The notes: generated by a model not told the origin, from the letters alone. Numbered from the stretch's first letter, positions 35,831 through 48,347 are shown. The stretch: 64,000 nt of DNA from Pisaster brevispinus (GCA_023634235.1 JAMKCF010000003.1:16152742-16216741); one strand, 5' to 3'. Numbers and translations: made by a program.

Positions 35831-36689
35831 GTTGTATTAAAATTGTAATTGTAAAAAAACAAACTTTTTAATATCGTAATTTTTAGTATGTAATTTTTGT
35901 TGCGATAAAATATTAAATGCGGTGTAAGTTAATAAGTTAATACGTAACACGAACTACCACTCTTATCAAGGAATTATGAATTCGAAATGAATTATTAATC
36001 TGTTACTACGCCTGCTTTCCGCTGATAACATCTCAGTGCATGCCACAACAGGGCTTTAGTAGCACATAATAATTTTGGGTAGACGATTTAAATTTTGGTC
36101 TATGCTATTGTACTAACATTTGTTGTGTCTTTTTAATACTGAATGTTTTTGTTGGGCTAAAATAGTAAATATTGGATATGACTTTATTGTTAATTTTGGC
36201 TCTTCATGCACACCCATGAAAAATATTTTTTTTCTTTTCTACACCTTTCCCCATTCAGCTACAATTCGAGCCTCATTGCAACCCCCAACAGGTTTGTTGT
36301 TTGCTACATAGTGATTTCCTGAAGTAATGCATTCGCACAAGAACCTTAAAAACGTAGTTTCAGGCAAATGGGTAGCCTTGTTTCTTTCACGATTCAGCTT
36401 CAAATAATGCCTTTACATAAGAAACCTAAAAGGTCGTTTTCCGGTGAACGGGACCCAAGCGCAGACAAGTCTGACAAGCAGGCAACATCGTCCCAACACG
36501 GCGTTCTATTTTCTACGTTCACGCTGAATAACGACAAGATCTGAGTGGACACGATGCTCTGCGCCGAGAGCAAGACAAATTCTTCTCGATTCTTGTGAAT
36601 GAACGTAGACTTGTGTTAGTCAGCGCAGGAATGACTCTTTATAATATACTCTATATACAAAAAACGCAATAACACGGGTATTAATGGGT
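35831..36689. other. Stretch with no gene recognised
   Basis: AT-rich in its first half. The frame at 36120-36311 shows no motif I recognise. Confidence 0.4.
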
Positions 36690-37280
36690 TCACATAACTA
36701 GGCATTCTTCGCTTACACAGCTAGCGCAGAAAGGTGACCGTAAGCATGGATTTCGGCCGTAACCAGAGCCATGTTATTGGGCTCATTCGTTTAAATGAGG
36801 GGTAGTTCACTTTATACACTAAGTTGTGAGACCCAGGCCCAAATACATGGCGCTGCTTACCAAAAGCAAAGAATCAACGCTTACGGAAGCAGAGAATTCG
36901 GTGCTTACGTCAATCGTATTTCAGGGGTTAGCAGGGAATTTGTAGCTTGTGCGCGTGTGTACTTCACATAACTAGGCATTCTTCGCTTACACAAATAGCT
37001 CAAAAATTTGACGTTTGCAAAATAGGCGGAGAATGGGTGACTGTAAGCATGGATTTCGGCAGTAACCAGAGCCATGAAATTGGGCTCATTCGTTTAAATG
37101 AGGGATAGTTCACTTTATACGCTAAGTTGTGAGACCCAGGCCCAAATACATGGCTCTGCTTACCAAAAGCAAAGAATCAACGCTTATGGCAGCAGAGACT
37201 TCCGTGCTTACGTCAAGCGTATTTTAGGGGTTAGCAGAGAATTTTGGCTTGTGCGCGTGTGTACTTTATGTAACTAGGCA
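36690..37280. repeat. Tandem duplication, ~275-300-bp period
   Basis: 'cacataactaggcattcttc' at 36691 and 36964 starts two copies that share 'gtaagcatggatttcgg', 'gtaaccagagccatg', 'tgtgagacccaggccc' and 'gcttgtgcgcgtgtgt'. A third start ('gtaactaggca') follows at 37266 and stops. Confidence 0.85.
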
Positions 37281-37666
37281 GTTATTATAGTCAATGTTTC
37301 GCGGCACTTTTTGATTGACTTGTTTTACGCTTATCCGAACGGTAAAAATGTAAACGTTTAACCGCGATCGGTTGGTTAACCGTGTAACCGTCACAGGCTT
37401 AGTATACTTGCTAAATTGTGAGACATGTTCCTCGATAACAAAATTTAGAGTAAAAAAAATGTTAACACACGTTTGTGATCAAAAACATTGCCTCTTCAGT
37501 GCAACATTATTTGGCTCTGCACAATCACCCTAAATGAGCATGTGCAATCGAATTGTTGTCGAACGCCCTCTAGCGTTCAATGTTTCTTGCATTTATTACC
37601 TCAAGCACAGTTTTCAAATAACAAGGACTACGAGCCTGATTGAAAACGATAATTATGTGCATTTCA

Positions 37667-37895
37667 ATTTATTTTTAGTTATAGACTCATTGAGCATTGA
37701 AGATTGAACTTGGGTTACCTCGACCCCCATGTAACCTTTACTTCTGGGTCAACCGGAAGTGGGACCATATCTCAAGAACTGCACAGCCGAATTTCAATTT
37801 TTTTTCAGTTATAAACCCTTTGAGAATTGAAGATAAATTTGGGTTACCGTAACTCCATGTTGACCTTTACTTCCAGGTCACCTGGAAGTAGAACA
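37667..37895. repeat. Tandem duplication, ~127-bp period
   Basis: Two diverged copies share 'atttcaattt', 'gaattgaagat' or 'gcattgaagatt', 'gggttacc', 'acctttacttc' and 'gaagt'. Confidence 0.7.
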
Positions 37896-39380
37896 ATATT
37901 GTTCAATCTTGAACTTAGCCTCACTTTAAATGTCTGGATCATTTAATCAAAGCACAACAAAACAGAACAGCTTCGTGTTTGTTCACAAACACCTCAATGT
38001 CTAGTTATTATTATTATTAACAAATCTTAATATTTGGTCTCTGTTCTACATGGATTATTTACCTGTATATATACTGAACACTGTACATCTACATATTTTC
38101 TACTGCTTGCTGTCGGTGCTCCTTGCTATACTCTAAAATTTACTATTTCTATGTAGCCATTTTGAAGAGAGGCATTGCTATTTTCTATAACTAATATTCC
38201 ATGCTTGCTATAATGTATAAGCTTGTGCACCTTTGGGTGTTTGATTGCACACATTATAATGGTTACTAATTGTATTTATTTCACCTGAATGTACATGTAC
38301 GTACCTGCCACTATCAACTTGTCTGGTTTAGTAAGATGTCCAACATTAAGGACAATTTATGCAAGATATTTTCAATTTTTGAATATGAATGGGAATAATA
38401 TTCAAAGCCTCTTTCACATGTACAAATAGATCCAAGTGAAAAGTCTAGAAAACGTTTGGATACAAACTAAGTCTGGTGTGACCTTCAATGCCTCTTTAAC
38501 ACGTAGCATAAAAGCTAGAGACTAATCAAAAACTCAGATAAAAACCACGTCTAGTACGACCCTCCAGTGCACAGGTATTTACATGCACATGTTCATATGA
38601 GACATTCACATATTAGTAACAACTAATGCACAACAAATTTCCGTAATCAGAGCTGGGCTTTGAGTGAATATGTTATTATCAATCAGCAATAAGTTTTTCA
38701 TTACGAGTAGAGTGTTATCCTAGTAAATGAGTATTTTGTTTCTTGCATCATTAGATTCAAAGTACATTTTACTAAGTAGAATTGTTTAAGCAGTATCCAG
38801 CCAACAAAGTAGTACAGTTGTGCTATTACGGCCCCCGGAATATGAATGAGATTCTTTGCCTATTAAAAGCTTTTTCATAATCAACAATGTATGATAATAT
38901 AAATTCGCAAAGAATAAAAACCAAATAAATGTATTTAAAAAAAATTTAAAGCAATATTGAAAGTGAGCTAAAAACAAGCTTTTAGATATAAGGTACCGGT
39001 ATGCTTATTGAGGTTTAGTCATTCATTAAGACTAAAGTTTACAAATAAAAAACCCTAACAAACAAAATAAACCCAAAGCTCGAAGTTCCTTTTCCAAATT
39101 GATGTGCACTGAAACCTATTGTGTACAATGTGCTATGCTGTCATGAATCATTTTATTTCTTTACAAGAACACCTGTTCATAACATTATGTGGTGGAAATG
39201 CCTTGGATGGAAGGTGAAACTAAATCGAGTTCCATGTCTGTTGGAGTAATGTCTGACATTCTTAAACAGCATTTGATAGATCTTTGGGTGAGTATTTGCA
39301 TATATATATTCTGAGCTTGGATTCAACAACTTTTGTGCTTGTTTATCAGTCTGTTCTGCCAATTTGCTGAGTGTCTCTAT
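37896..39380. other. Stretch with no gene recognised
   Basis: AT-rich sequence without clear tandem structure or coding motif. Confidence 0.4.
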
Positions 39381-41590
39381 TCTAGGCATCATCCTAGGCC
39401 ATCGTCTGCCAACCCCACTGCCATCATCTTTAGGACTGACTTGCTAAGCACTGGATGGCATCACCTGTCAGCCTGACACAGAGTCTCTATCCTCTCTCAT
39501 CATAGCCTTCATCCTGGACCAACCTCTCCTAAAGTCTCCAACCTTTCGCACTCTATGCTTCATCATCAGCCAACACACCAGCCTAGACTGGTAGCCATAC
39601 CTGTCATCATCATCAATATTGTGCTCTATCTGCACCATCAACTGTTAGCTAATCACTGCATTCATCTGCCACCTAAACTGGAGTCTCTATCCTCCACCAT
39701 ATTCTTCATTCTCACCATATTTGCCATAACCATCATCTGTCAGCCCGATCTACCAGCCACAACCATTAGCCTTTTTGAGGTATGGTGGACACTATAGGAG
39801 TACACCATGTGATTTGGGTGTATACAGACAAATTTACCCAAACCTATAGGCCTAATAGTGTCGTAGTATTGTGTCCGCCATATCTCAAAAAGGCTTATTG
39901 TTTGACAGCCTGACCCAGATCCTCCATCCTCCACTATGTAGTTCAACTTCAGCCATTTTCTGTCTGTCCATTCTGGATCTGCTAGCCACAGCTGTCATCA
40001 TTCAACCTGTCCTGCCCGCAGCCATCATCTGACAGCCTGATTTGGAGCCTCCATCCTCCCTTATTAAGTAGTTCAATCTGAGCCAGGTTTGCCCAAACTG
40101 TTAAACATAGACATCATCAGGCAGCATAACCTGCCATAGGTATCATTTGACAGCCTGTGATTCATCCTTAATTGCCATCAACTGTCAACCTGAGCTGCTA
40201 GCCACAGCCATCACCTATCAGGCTGACCTGCTAAACACATCCTGTCAGCATAACTTGGGGTCTCCATCTTCTCTTATCCAAGGCATTATCCTTCATCATT
40301 AAATCTCAGCCTAACCTGATACCTAGCTGTAGCTGTCAGCCTGTCGTAGAGGCTCTATCATCCCTCATTTTAGGCTTCATTCTCAGCCATCATCTGACAG
40401 CCGACCTGGAGCCTCCATTCTCCTTCATCTGGCTTTTCATCCCGACCTTAAACTGTCAGCCTGTGCTGCTTGCCACAGCAATAATTGACAACCTGATCTG
40501 AAGCCTTTGCCCTTGATCCTGTACTACTTCCTCATCCATCATCCATCAACCCAAACTGCTACCAACAGCCTGTATCTACCAGCACCTGACATGGAACATC
40601 CTTGTTCCCTTATCTTGTGCTTTATCCTCGGCCATCATCTGTCTTCCTAAACTGCTATTCAATGCAATCATCTGTGAGCCTGGTTTTGAAGTCCTCCCGT
40701 ATCTTAGGCTACTGTCATCCTAAACTGCCAGCCATCTTCAGTTTAAGCCTGACTTTCTTTTCACAGTCAGTATCTGTCAGCCTGACCTGGAATCTCCATC
40801 ATCCCTCATCTTCCACCAACCTTGGCTTTATCCCCGGGTATTTTAATGTCAGACTTATAACTAACTTCTAGCCACAGCTGTCAGCCTGTCCGGAGCCCTG
40901 TACGCTGCCTCCTTTGTCCTATGCTTCACCCTCACCATCAGCTGTCAGTCTGAGCTGCAAGCCACAGCCATTACCTGTTAGCCTGAACTGCTACCGACTT
41001 TAACCATCTGTAGGCCTGAACTGAAGTCTCCATCCTCCCTCATCCTAGGCTTCATCCTCATTCATAATCTTTCGGGCTCTTAGTAAGCCTGACTTCCAAT
41101 TCAGTCTTTATCTGTCAGCCTGACCTGGAGCCATCCTCCCTCATCGTCCACCAGTCTTGGCTTTATCCCCAGCTATCATGTCAGACTAATTATCTGTTAA
41201 TGCTAGCCACAGCTGTCAGCCTGTCCGGAGTCATGTATGTAACTATTAAACAGTCACCATCTGACAGCCTCCATTTTCCTTCATCCTGAACTTCATCTTC
41301 ATCATCAGCTGTCAGCCTGAACTTCCAGCCTTAGCCTCGTCTGTAAGCCTGACCGGAGTTTCAACTTTCCCTCACTCTGAACTGCTAGCCGCAGCCATTA
41401 TCTGTCAGCTCGACTTGGAGTCTCTATTCTACTCTACCATTTGCTTCATCCCCGACCATAATATCTCAGCCTGATCTGGTGCCTCCATCCTCAGACAGTC
41501 CTCGTCTGTCACTACTTCAGCCATCCTCTCAAAGCAGAACATCCAGCCCAAGCTATCATCTTTCAGTTCTAGGAAATGCACTTTTTCCAC
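39380..41590. repeat. Cryptic CT-rich minisatellite
   Basis: About 2.2 kb is built from loosely repeated phrases: 'ctgtcagcctgacctg', 'gagtctccatcctccc', 'catcttaggcttcatcctc', 'agccatcatctg' and 'gctagccacagcc'. The spacing is roughly 60-70 bp, but order and length vary greatly, so this is an old degenerate array. Short frames such as 39555-39797 and 40602-40871 are shadows of the repeat. Confidence 0.7.
39760..39905. repeat. Short inverted repeat inside the CT-rich array
   Basis: 'ttagcctttttgaggtatgg' near 39767 and its near reverse complement 'ccatatctcaaaaaggctta' near 39878 form arms about 20 bases long. They enclose about 90 bases of non-CT-rich sequence. This looks like a small MITE inserted in the array. 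Confidence 0.65.
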
Positions 41591-41690
41591 CTTGCCATGA
41601 CATTTAAGAAACACCATCAATACTGCATACAGGTCGCACAGTTTCTGAATGTGACTAATAATAAACGATGGGCAAGTTTCATTATTTAAC
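41429..41690 (-). pseudogene. Possible minus-strand terminal exon
   Basis: On the minus strand a frame is open from about 41690 to a stop at 41429. It includes HIQKLCDLYAVLMVFLKCHG, then FLELKDDSLGWMFCFERMAE, and ends KQMVE. Its composition looks coding, unlike the neighbouring repeat shadows, and 'tttattattag' near 41640 could be an acceptor. I do not recognise the product. The 3' end overlaps the CT-rich array, so a repeat-derived origin is also possible. Confidence 0.3.
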
Positions 41691-42057
41691 CCAGCCTATC
41701 CTTGTAATTTGCACAAGACACATAAGGTTGGGAACTGCAGAAATAAAATTTACTATTTTAAAAACATGTTGAAACTAGTATTTGACATATCGTTTCAAAG
41801 TAAACTTCTAAATCCTTATATTTCTAATTTGTTTATTCTCTTTTTATTAGGAACACACTTTGAGGATAACTTGACAAGGGATTGGTCGCCTGCAGACTCC
41901 TTACCTGCCTGTCGGGAATACACCAAAAACATTTTAATCATCTGGCCGTACAATATCGCTGAGTCCAGGCCGCAGGCCGCCGAAGGTAGGCCAAGTGCGG
42001 CCGAACCTCCAAGAGGCCCAATCATAATCATAAGGGTCAGTGAACGATTTCCCTTGT

Positions 42058-42148
42058 ATCGCATCGCATTTTGCGATGCAATTGGAGCGATTTGCGATGG
42101 AATTTTACAAAGTGCATCGCACAATTTGCGATGCAATTTGCGATGCAA
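42058..42148. repeat. Cluster of 'gcatcgcaaa' / 'tttgcgatgc' words
   Basis: At least five copies of the 9-10-base word or its reverse complement fall within 90 bases, so several alternative hairpins are possible. Confidence 0.7.
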
Positions 42149-43384
42149 GTTTTACTAAATTGTGTAGTTATAAAAATAAGTTTACACCCACAAGGTTTCG
42201 GATTCACATTTACCTAAGCTGTGGCGGTGGGTGTTTGAGGAATTGCCTTTTATTTAGCGTGACGTCCGACAACCTAAGACTAGAGCAAGGGGAACAATCA
42301 TATCGCGCACGACGGCGCGCTGTGATCCACATTCCCCCACACATGATGGGTCGATGGAAGCAGCATCGGTAGGGTTCGAAACTAGTGGTCGCCAAATGCG
42401 AGTGAAAACAGCGGCGTGCGAGTCAAAACCCTTCCCTTAGTAGCCCGCCAGGCTAGTCAAAAAATTGTTCCTTTTCACAATAAATGAGGGGTACAGTTGT
42501 AAAATCCCAAAGAGAGATTATTTTTAAGTTCATAAAATGGTTTAGCAAGTCTTGATATTTGCTAGATTTAATGTGACCGCGATCGCGGTCGTTCAATTCA
42601 TAGTAAACACGCACGCACTTCCCTTAACCACATGGTAGTGAGTAGCCAACGTTCGCCCGCACGCACACAACACATGGTAGTATTATTGTTCAGTACAACA
42701 GCAGGTCCAAAGTCCATCCTAACCAACATTCCGCACGCTGTGATTGGCCCGTCAATAAATTCATATTCATAAGGAAGCTTGGCTAGCCTCCAACTCCATA
42801 CACGTTCACGAGTCGAGTAAAGAATTGCTGCACAACGCGGCGCACGCCCGCGGATTCTGTACTATACACAGCGTTGGGTTCAGGCTATTCAAGCATCGAC
42901 AAGTTTTGCCGATAGAGGGTGTTGCAGGGCAAAGTTCATTAAATTTTTTCTCAATGTGCGTCGTCGATCGATCGTTAACACGAAGATTTCATTGCAAAAG
43001 AAGTTCTATAAAACCGATTCTCAAATTACAAATCCATGAAAATGGTTGTTGATGAAAACAAGTACTATTTAGGGCAGAAAATAGGGGATAAGATCGTGTA
43101 AAAAAAAAAAAATCGTAAAGTTTTTTTTTTTTTTGACGCTACGAAAATTGTGTGCATTTAATAATACACGTAGGCTAGTGGAAAAACTTGCGGGCAACCC
43201 AAAATTTAAGTTGTCTCTAGTGAAAACAAAGTTAAGGGAATAGGCCTTTTTCATATTAAGTTTTGGAGCGTCTTATTCTTTAATTATAGACATTCTGAAA
43301 GTAGCCTTGGCCTGAAATTAAGCCTTAAAAAACACACAAATAAACCTGTCACAGGGTTAAATTTTCAACAATATTTAGGCATTT

Positions 43385-43485
43385 TAAAATTTGCTATACA
43401 AAATTTATGGACTGCTATGCAATATTTTGAGATTGCTATGCAAAAAAAAAAATTGCATAGCAGTTTTGCTATGCAAAAATTTGGG
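43385..43485. repeat. Cluster of 'gctatgcaa' words in both orientations
   Basis: 'tgctatgcaa' or close variants occur several times. One arm pairs with 'ttgcatagca' at about 43453-43462, around a short A tract. Confidence 0.65.
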
Positions 43486-44929
43486 ACCAAATTGTTCCCT
43501 GAGGGTCATAATGCATAATCATGAGGTTCAAAGGGGCTGCTTATAGTTGAACGCTTTTGTAAAGATCGTGGCTCCTTGGCGGTAGGCTGCGGGTCGGCCG
43601 ACCATACAAGAACCACCAATACTATACACAACTGTATAAGAATCTTTATGCAAGATTGCCTCCGTTGTGAGCTGCTGCGACCCCGGTCTGCTGTGATGTT
43701 ACCTGTCAAACAGTGGGGCTGGCAATGTATAACACAGGAATAGAAACAAATTGTTAAAATTTACAGAACTATTTTTGCTTTTTATTTTTGTTGAGCAACA
43801 CCGTTCATTTACCCCCTTTTTTAAAAGATAAAATTTGCAGCGTCCTTGATAACTACTCCAAAGTGAGGCCTGAGTCTTGCAGTCAGTCTTATCAGTATCT
43901 TGGTATTAAAATAATAATACTACATGTACATGTAATTTCATTTACAAAACTTGTTCCGTTGATTCATCTCACATCTGACAGTACATCAGACAGAAATGTT
44001 TAGACTGGTTTCTGATTTATAATCAGAGGGTGAAGTTCCTAGTGAAACTGCTCCTTTCAGATAAATCACTAATCCAAATAATGAATTCCACCTACAGTAG
44101 CTATGCCATTTGAAGTTGGTTAAAAGATTCATATTCTTTATTTATGCTTATAAATAACTAGCTTATTAGTGAAAATGTTTATTGTTTAATTAAAAGCGTG
44201 GATATGGAAGGTTGTACGTTACCCGCTTTACAACAAATTCCCATGGTCGGGCGTATTTAATAAATCAATCATTATTTCAAAACAAATAGGAAAATATTTT
44301 AAAAGTTCAAACTGTAAGACTCACAGACGTTTCAACGTTGGGAACAATTAAAGGGTGTTTGATGTTAAATTTGCATCTGGGATAAAGAATGTCATTTGTG
44401 TCTTACCTATACGCCCGTGAGTGTCTTGCCTGAAACCTCAGCACTTTCCTGAGTGAGTCCTGTGAATTTTTTTTTTTAAAATTTGTAAAATAAATGCACG
44501 TTATTTTTGTTTCATTCACATAGTTGGGAAGAAAAATACGTGCAAGGAAACCCAAGACACCCTAATGTTTAACTACACAAAAGATTTGACGGTGTCCTCT
44601 GTTCGAGGTGAATAACAATGATTGCATAATTCTTTTGTCTCAATCTGATGTTCCACTAAATGGCATCCATTCAAGTTGGAATGAATCCAGAACTGTTTAT
44701 GTAAAGGTTTATAATTGACCCTGTTATTATTGTAAGATGCATGTTTACTGATAGCAATATTTATTAAATAAATTGATGCTTCACGCTTGGAATACGCAAA
44801 GAGAAGTGAAAATATTTGGTGTAAAATATTTCTTATGTTATTTTGTTTGATTTATCTGCTTGCAGATAAATCAGTTTACCGCCCTCTCTTGGCTACAACC
44901 CTACGATTGTAAGGATGTTTTTCCCACAC

Positions 44930-45067
44930 ATAGATCGCTCATACGTGCATGCAAGATCTTCCCTCTGGAACGAACTTCCTCAAAATATTCATTATATTTC
45001 CCATGTACATAAATTCAAAGGTACTCTCAAAAATCATCTTTTCCAGATGTATTTCTTTAATTCATAG
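44930..45067 (+). pseudogene. LINE reverse transcriptase C-terminus, fragment
   Basis: Forty-five codons end at TAG 45065-45067. The frame contains RSSLWNELPQNI, then HKFKGTLKNHLFQMYF. The pattern W(N/D)xLPxxI...S...FKxxLKxHLF is the usual C-terminal end of CR1/Jockey/L2-group non-LTR reverse transcriptases. The frame is not open upstream, so only the tail of a 5'-truncated copy remains. Confidence 0.65.
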
Positions 45068-46120
45068 TTTAGATTGATTTGGCGCATAACAAATGCCTAT
45101 TGGTTTTTTTATTACTATATGCGAACAATTACGATCACCACTTGTTTTTTCTCAACGTGATAGCAAAAATTAGACAGGGCCAAAACTAAGGCACAGCTTT
45201 AGGGGGCATAAGGGAGTGCACCATTTTTTTTTTAAGGGGGGGGGGCACTCAGGCCTATAAAATCTAATTTCCATTTGCATTTGTCCCAAACAAGCCCCCT
45301 TCCAGCGCTCTCTTTGTGTCATTTAAAATTCTTTGTTAGATAAATCTGCTAGATAATCTGCAGTGGGTTAAAAACATTTACGTTGTCTGCTTGTAATGAG
45401 AAAGAGCGTGTTAAAAACATTGGAAATACTACGGATAAAAAGTAACATTTTATTTGGTCAATTTGTAAAGTGAAGAGTCCAGATTTCAAAAGGGATGGGG
45501 GCACCCGGGGACACGGACGCCATTGTTTACACCATTGTTTAATAAACAGTTAAATAAAAGACAATATCAAGACAGGTAAGTAGCTGTGCTTGAGTGTATG
45601 GGTGAGTACCGGTGTGTCCAACGAATGCAGAACTCGGAGACATTGCGTCCATACACTTCTTTTTCATAGAACATGAATTATGTTTTGTGAGTTTTAATTT
45701 TTTTTTTCAATGCTCTATGCGGTCTTTTTAATTGCCATAAACACAATGCTTTTATGTTACTTAGCTAGTGGGGAAAAAACTCAAAACATAAAAACAGAAA
45801 CTGATTTTCAGAAACAACACGACAATCTAAATTTCAAACAGGGACTTGCATTTGAAACAATGGGATAGAGGAAAACGAGCCCCTTCACTTAATGTTTTAT
45901 TCTTCTTCTGACAATTTTCTATTTTATCTTAATTTTCCCTTCCAAAGAAGCTTCGAACTGTTTGAATAATGTGTTTTTCCACTCGGATAATGAACTAGCG
46001 TCGATTAAAGTACACACCGGTCTAACAGTCCCTGTGACCTTTAATGAACTCTCACATTGATTTGAGCTCAATAAAGAGCATTTTAATTGAAGTTAAAAAA
46101 GAAAACAGAAAAAAAGACAG
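45068..46120. other. Stretch with no gene recognised
   Basis: AT-rich, with a G run near 45236-45246. No motif or tandem structure was seen until the minisatellite starts. Confidence 0.4.
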
Positions 46121-46123
46121 AAA

Positions 46124-47526
46124 ACTTATGTAGCGCCTTTAATACATGCAAAGCATAGACTTATGTAGCGCCTTTAATACATGTAAAGCATAGACTTATG
46201 AAGCGCCTTTAATACATGTAAAGCGTAGACTTATGTAGCGCCTTTAATACATGTAAAGCATAGACTTATGTAGCGCCTTTAATACATGTAAAGCGTAGAC
46301 TTATGTAGCGCCTTTAATACATGTCAAGCGTAGACTTATGTAGCGCCTTTAATACATGTCAAGCATAGACTTATGTAGCGCCTTTAATACATGTAAAGCA
46401 TAGACTTATGTAGTGCCTTTAATACATGTAAAGCATAGACTTATGTAGCGCCTTTAATACATTTCAAGCATATATAGACTTATGTAGCGCCTTTAATACA
46501 TGTAAAGCATAGACTTATGTAGCGCCTTTATAATACATGTAAAGCATAGACTTATGTAGCGTCTTTAATACATGTAAAACATATATAGACTTATGTAGCG
46601 CCTTTAATACATGTAAAGCATATATAGACTTATGTAGCGCCTTTAATACATGTAAAGCATAGACTTATGTAGCGCCTTTAATACATGTAAAGCGTAGACT
46701 TATGTAGCGCTTTTAATACATGTAAAGCATAGACTTATGTAGCGCCTTTAATACATGTATAAAGCATAGACTTATGTAGCGCCTTTAGTACATGTAAAGC
46801 ATAGACTTGTGTAGCGCCTTTAATACATGTCAAGCATAGACTTATGTAGCGTCTTTAATACATGTCAAGCAAAGACTTATGTAGCGCCTTTAATACATGT
46901 CAAGCATAGACTTATGTAGCGCCTTTAATACATGTCAAGCATAGACTTATGTAGCGCCTTTAATACATGTAAAGCATAGACTTATGTAGCGCCTTTAATA
47001 CATGTAAAGCATAGACTTATGTAGCGCCTTTAATACAAGTAAAACATATATAGACTTATGTAGCGCCTTTAATACATGTAAAGCATATATAGACTTATGT
47101 AGCGCCTTTAATACATGTAAAGCATAGACTTATGTAGCGCCTTTAATACATGTCAAGCATAGACTTATGTAGTGCCTTTAATACATGTAAAGCATAGACT
47201 TATGTAGCGCCTTTAATACATGTAAAGCATAGACTTATGTGATGCCTTTAATACATGTAAAGCCTAGACTTATGTTGCGCCTTTAATACATGTAAAGCGT
47301 AGACTTATGTAGTGCCTTTATTACATGTAAAGCCTAGACTTATGTAGCGCCTTTAATACATGTAAAGCATAGACTTATGTAGTGCCTTTAATACATGTAA
47401 AGCCTAGACTTATGTTGCGCCTTTAATACATGTAAAGCGTAGACTTATGTAGTGCCTTTATTACATGTAAAGCATAGACTTATGTAGCGCCTTTAATACA
47501 TGTAAAGCATAGACTTATGTAGCGCC
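46124..47526 (+). repeat. 35-bp minisatellite, about 40 copies
   Basis: The unit has the core 'acttatgtagcgcctttaat' followed by 'acatgtaaagcatag'. Variants include 'aagcgtag', 'gtcaagcatag', 'tagtgcc' and a 39-bp form with an extra 'tata' ('gcatatatagac'). Variants come in local groups, for example repeated 'gtcaagc' units near 46830-46960, as expected from local slippage or unequal exchange. Confidence 0.95.
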
Positions 47527-47551
47527 AATCCACTCCGATTGCTTCTGGGTT

Positions 47552-47661
47552 TAGGCTTTACATGTATTAAAGGCGCTACATAAGTCTATGCTTTACATGT
47601 AATAAAGGCACTACATAAGTCTATGCTTTACATGTAATAAAGGCGCTACATAAGTCTATGC
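47552..47661 (-). repeat. Inverted arm of the 35-bp minisatellite, three copies
   Basis: After a 25-base unrelated spacer (47527-47551) the unit resumes as its reverse complement ('ctttacatgtattaaaggcg', 'ctacataagtctatg') for about three copies. It can pair with the end of the forward array to form a stem of over 100 bp. Confidence 0.9.
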
Positions 47662-47905
47662 ATTCACCATCTTCTCTAATAGAAAAAATGTTAACCATTT
47701 TTTTTTCTCACAAAAGGTGCATTCCAAAACATTAGGGTATTGGTGTGCTTGGTTTGTTGAGAAATTTTTATGAAACTTTTTTTTTCAAACAAGCTCATTA
47801 TTTTTTGTTTAAAGAGAATCACATCCAACTTTTACTTCTAAATAAAACTTGTTTTTCGTAGAATTGTATGGTGGTGTTAACTTTAAATGAGATTTGCTAT
47901 AATAG
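47662..47905. other. Unique left flank of the retrotransposon
   Basis: AT-rich sequence. Its last four bases, ATAG (47902-47905), are the left copy of the target-site duplication. Confidence 0.6.
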
Positions 47906-48118
47906 TGTAAGGCTCATTTTCTGGAACTAAATTCACCATCCCCCCTATCCCCTGTAATTATAACATTATCGACAGGTGGTCCATTTCACTTCAAAGCTCA
48001 CTCCCTTATCTTGTAAAACACACCACACACATTCTTAGGCTATAACCCCAAGGTTCCCCAAGGCACTGACCATTACTCCCCTGCTGACCATTACCTCATC
48101 CAAACTTATTATATTCAA

Positions 48119-48158
48119 ATGATGTCACTGATCTTATGTATTTTCTCTGTGACATCAT
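48119..48158. promoter_or_regulatory. Inverted pair of TGATGTCA sites in LTR U3
   Basis: ATGATGTCAC (48119-48128) and GTGACATCAT (48149-48158) are perfect reverse complements 20 bases apart, about 36 bases upstream of the TATA box. TGATGTCA/TGACATCA is close to the ATF/CREB (bZIP) consensus TGACGTCA, so this may be the promoter's main activator site. An RNA hairpin role is less likely, because it lies upstream of the expected transcription start. Confidence 0.55.
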
Positions 48159-48193
48159 TGCTAAATCTAGATACACCCCACCTCCAGAAACCC

Positions 48194-48200
48194 TATATAA
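48194..48200 (+). promoter_or_regulatory. LTR TATA box
   Basis: TATATAA lies in U3; transcription would be expected to start about 25-30 bases downstream, near 48222-48230. The 3' LTR carries the same site at 55516-55522. Confidence 0.7.
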
Positions 48201-48341
48201 CATCCCCCAAATTCTCGTTTTAAAGTGTTCTTATTCGGACTCTCATTCTTGAGTGCTCCGACTGGCTCCAGAGACTCGCCTCTCATATATCTACCAGCTA
48301 GATTTGTTGTACCTGTGTATTTGCAATCGTTTTATCTGTCA

Positions 48342-48347
48342 AATAAA
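48342..48347 (+). promoter_or_regulatory. LTR polyadenylation signal
   Basis: AATAAA lies about 120 bases after the predicted start and would define the end of R. The functional copy is the matching site in the 3' LTR at 55664-55669. Confidence 0.65.

Larger units (their letters stand above)
41700..44880. other. Stretch with no gene recognised
   Basis: It contains a cluster of 'tttgcgatgca' words at about 42058-42148 and a cluster of 'tgctatgcaa' words at 43385-43485. The overlapping frames at 41709-42372 show no motif I know. The rest is AT-rich and featureless to me. Confidence 0.4.

Noticed and set aside
46124..47526. CRISPR-like regular repeats
   Set aside because: Units are directly adjacent with no unique spacers, and the window is clearly eukaryotic.
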